Shown one piece after another: positions 62,603-64,000 of a stretch of 64,000 nucleotides of DNA. This stretch comes from Streptomyces tsukubensis (GTDB lineage: Bacteria > Actinomycetota > Actinomycetes > Streptomycetales > Streptomycetaceae): contig NZ_CP020700.1 in the NCBI RefSeq assembly GCF_003932715.1, positions 5,478,501-5,542,500 of the forward strand, in the 5' to 3' direction. Below the pieces are notes generated by a model. That model was not told the DNA's origin and did not search any database. It saw only the letters and a program-made list of their open reading frames with translations. Every line of letters begins with the position of its first letter. The first letter of the stretch is position 1. The position numbers and the translations under genes are program-made.

Positions 62603-63391
62603 TTACGGCTCCACGAAGACCGCCGTCGCATCGTCGTGGAGCTTCCAGCGGAACGGCTCGCCCTGCTCCCGCGTCGCCGTCTCGACCGCTCTGACCCGGT
62701 CGATCAGAGCCTGCGGACCCGAGGTGCGCAGCAGGGCGACGCAGTCCGTCCAGTCGCCCTCCTTGAACAGGTCCGTCCAGCGCGATGCGCCGTCCGTGAG
62801 GGCGGTCAGGGAGCGCACCCCGGCGCGCGGCACCCGGCCCGTCACCGCGCGGGAGGCGACCGAAGGATCCGCCGCCGCCGTGAAGAAGCCGCCCTCCGCA
62901 TTGCGCAGGGCGTCCGCCGACGCATGGGTACGGAGGGCCTCGCGCGGCAGCCGGTCGATGCGGTCGTCGAGCACCGCGCGCACCTCCCCGGACGGGGACT
63001 CCAGCAGCAGGGTGGAGTCGGAGAGCACCAGATACTCCACCTCCCCGCCCGCCCCGCCCCACCGGACGACGACCACGGTCGCCTGCGGTGTACGCACGTG
63101 AGAAAGGTCACAGGTTTGACGGTGGGCGTCGGCGGTGCGGCGAATTGCCGTGGAGAGAATTCCGGTCAATTCGAGATCGTGTGCCGAAGTGGTGAGTTCG
63201 AGCAGCGCACCGCCCAGTCGCGTGGTGAACCACGGAACGCCGTGCACACAACCGTCATCGCCCTGCGGCGGGGTGACTCCGTCGAGCACCACCAGCGATC
63301 CGCCCTGGCCCGACGCGGGCAGGGCCACCGAAGCCCAGTCCTCGTTGGGCTGTTCGGGGCGGCCGGCCGAGGTGGCGAGTTCGATACGCAT
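62603..63391 (-). CDS. PP2C-like serine/threonine phosphatase domain protein
   Basis: 262 residues from ATG 63391. PP2C-type motifs are recognisable but divergent: QPNEDWASVAL (metal-binding Asp region), GSLVVLDGVTPP, YLVLSDSTLLLES (matching the usual GDSR segment), SLTALTDGASRW and LHDDATAVFVE near the end. The aspartates that bind the two metal ions appear conserved, so activity is plausible. It is cytoplasmic with no sensor domain attached. Whether it counters a Ser/Thr kinase in the cell cannot be told from this context. Confidence 0.8.
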   Translation of the reverse strand: MRIELATSAGRPEQPNEDWASVALPASGQGGSLVVLDGVTPPQGDDGCVHGVPWFTTRLGGALLELTTSAHDLELTGILSTAIRRTADAHRQTCDLSHVRTPQATVVVVRWGGAGGEVEYLVLSDSTLLLESPSGEVRAVLDDRIDRLPREALRTHASADALRNAEGGFFTAAADPSVASRAVTGRVPRAGVRSLTALTDGASRWTDLFKEGDWTDCVALLRTSGPQALIDRVRAVETATREQGEPFRWKLHDDATAVFVEP

Positions 63392-63790
63392 GTTCCTCAG
63401 TCTGCATCACCTGTTCACGTACCCCGCACATCTGCGGATTTCGTACGTACGGGCTGGTCAGACCGGTTGCCGGGGAGTGTCCGGGCCTGGTGTTGCTTTA
63501 CCTGCGGTCATCACGTGATCGCGGGCGGGCATCTTGCCAAAGCCGGACCGGAAGATCCAATCAGTGCCCCGTCGACCACGGCCACGGTAGCTCCGGGGAG
63601 TTGTTTGCCAACTCATAGGTGATGTTCACTCGTTCAGGTGGCGGAGCAGCCGAACGGCGTCTCCCTCCCAAACGCACTGGAATCGTCTGAAGCCGTGCCC
63701 GTGCCGGGGTGGGATCTTTCCGGGTGACCGGTCGTCACCTCTGCTACATGGGTCAACGGCTGGACGAGTCGAGCAGGATTGCGAGCACCG
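63392..63790. other. 399-bp upstream region of the truncated last gene, no gene seen
   Basis: It is divergent between the phosphatase-like gene and the gene at 63791. It is somewhat lower in GC than its neighbours, with no obvious tandem or inverted repeat. It presumably contains promoters for both. Confidence 0.45.
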
Positions 63791-64000
63791 GTGCAGAACA
63801 AGCGGCCTTCCGGGGCCCCGACGGCCGCCCCAGGGGCCCCCGGAACGTTCTCGGCGCAGGACGCCCACCTTTCCATGCCCCTGCCTCCGCCCGACGTGCC
63901 CGTCGCGCGCGGACGCAGCAAGAAACTCCGCAGCAGACTGGTCGTCGGAGTGGCCGTCGTCGCGCTGATCGTCACCGGCGCCGGAGCGCCCGGGCTGCTG
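63791..64000 (+). CDS. N-terminal start of a membrane sensor protein, probably a nitrate/nitrite-sensing histidine kinase (3' truncated)
   Basis: The frame opens at GTG 63791 and is uninterrupted to the window end (70 residues seen). A Pro/Ala-rich cytoplasmic leader with FSAQDAHLSMPLPPPDVPVA is followed by basic GRSKKLRSR and a first membrane helix LVVGVAVVALIVTGAGAPGLL. I recall this leader-plus-helix pattern from streptomycete kinases with a nitrate- and nitrite-sensing (NIT) domain that head conservon-type operons. The kinase part is outside the window, so the identification rests on the N-terminus only. Confidence 0.5.
   Translation, partial: MQNKRPSGAPTAAPGAPGTFSAQDAHLSMPLPPPDVPVARGRSKKLRSRLVVGVAVVALIVTGAGAPGLL

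Overview
The window is chromosomal DNA of a Streptomyces or very close actinomycete. Evidence: very high GC with strong third-position GC bias, frequent GTG and TTG starts, a WhiB-like protein, SigB-type sigma and anti-sigma genes, nickel superoxide dismutase, an actinobacterial multifunctional 2-oxoglutarate dehydrogenase E1, snapalysin, and a Lon gene carrying a HAIR-type operator. From memory, and not searched, the backbone order (family 3 glucosaminidase, PdtaS-like kinase, wblE, lipid kinase, sigH/anti-sigma ... malic enzyme ... sucA, two-component pair, lon) resembles the SCO5235-SCO5289 part of the S. coelicolor chromosome.

Layout. 0-1.4 kb: end of a glycosidase and a SIS-domain amino-sugar enzyme. 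2.4-8.5 kb: stress and regulatory genes (PdtaS-like kinase, WblE, diacylglycerol kinase, SigH and its anti-sigma, a UBP zinc finger). 8.5-14.3 kb: CPA1 antiporter, D-cysteine desulfhydrase-like enzyme, polyprenyl diphosphate synthase and two small conserved proteins. 14.5-20.9 kb: secreted snapalysin with its divergent LysR regulator, secreted PGRP amidase, Nudix hydrolase, and the sodN/sodX pair. 20.8-27 kb: CGNR regulator, methyltransferase, ECF sigma operon and a polar amino-acid ABC transporter. 27.4-34.3 kb: malic enzyme, MDR oxidoreductase, an HTH/Clp-N pair with a perfect palindromic operator, a DUF4097-PadR operon and small conserved genes. 34.4-42.1 kb: the main accessory block, four codirectional genes (Trypco1-like protein, trypsin-like protease with a probable VMAP-C region, MoxR AAA+ ATPase, vWA/SAV_2336-type protein), which together look like a vWA-MoxR-VMAP ternary conflict system. 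42.8-49.8 kb: sucA, an OmpR-type two-component system and a spermidine-synthase-like protein. 50-55.2 kb: ECF sigma, a zinc-finger anti-sigma fused to a membrane domain, and ABC export genes, mostly with ATGA overlaps. 55.3-64 kb: DUF1877 protein, lipoprotein, Lon, a cysteine-rich pentapeptide protein, GH25 muramidase, MarR regulator, PP2C-like protein, and the start of a probable nitrate/nitrite-sensing kinase.

Non-coding structure is rich. A dispersed intergenic element (a GCGCAGTTCC box plus a hairpin built on CTACGCC-TGGC-GGCGT) occurs at four loci. At one of them it has expanded into eight tandem 33-bp units. Clean palindromes precede the HTH/Clp-N, DUF4097-PadR, snapalysin, MoxR and lon genes, and perfect-stem terminators separate most convergent pairs. 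No tRNA, rRNA, CRISPR array, integrase or insertion sequence was seen. All family assignments come from reading the sequence without database searches.
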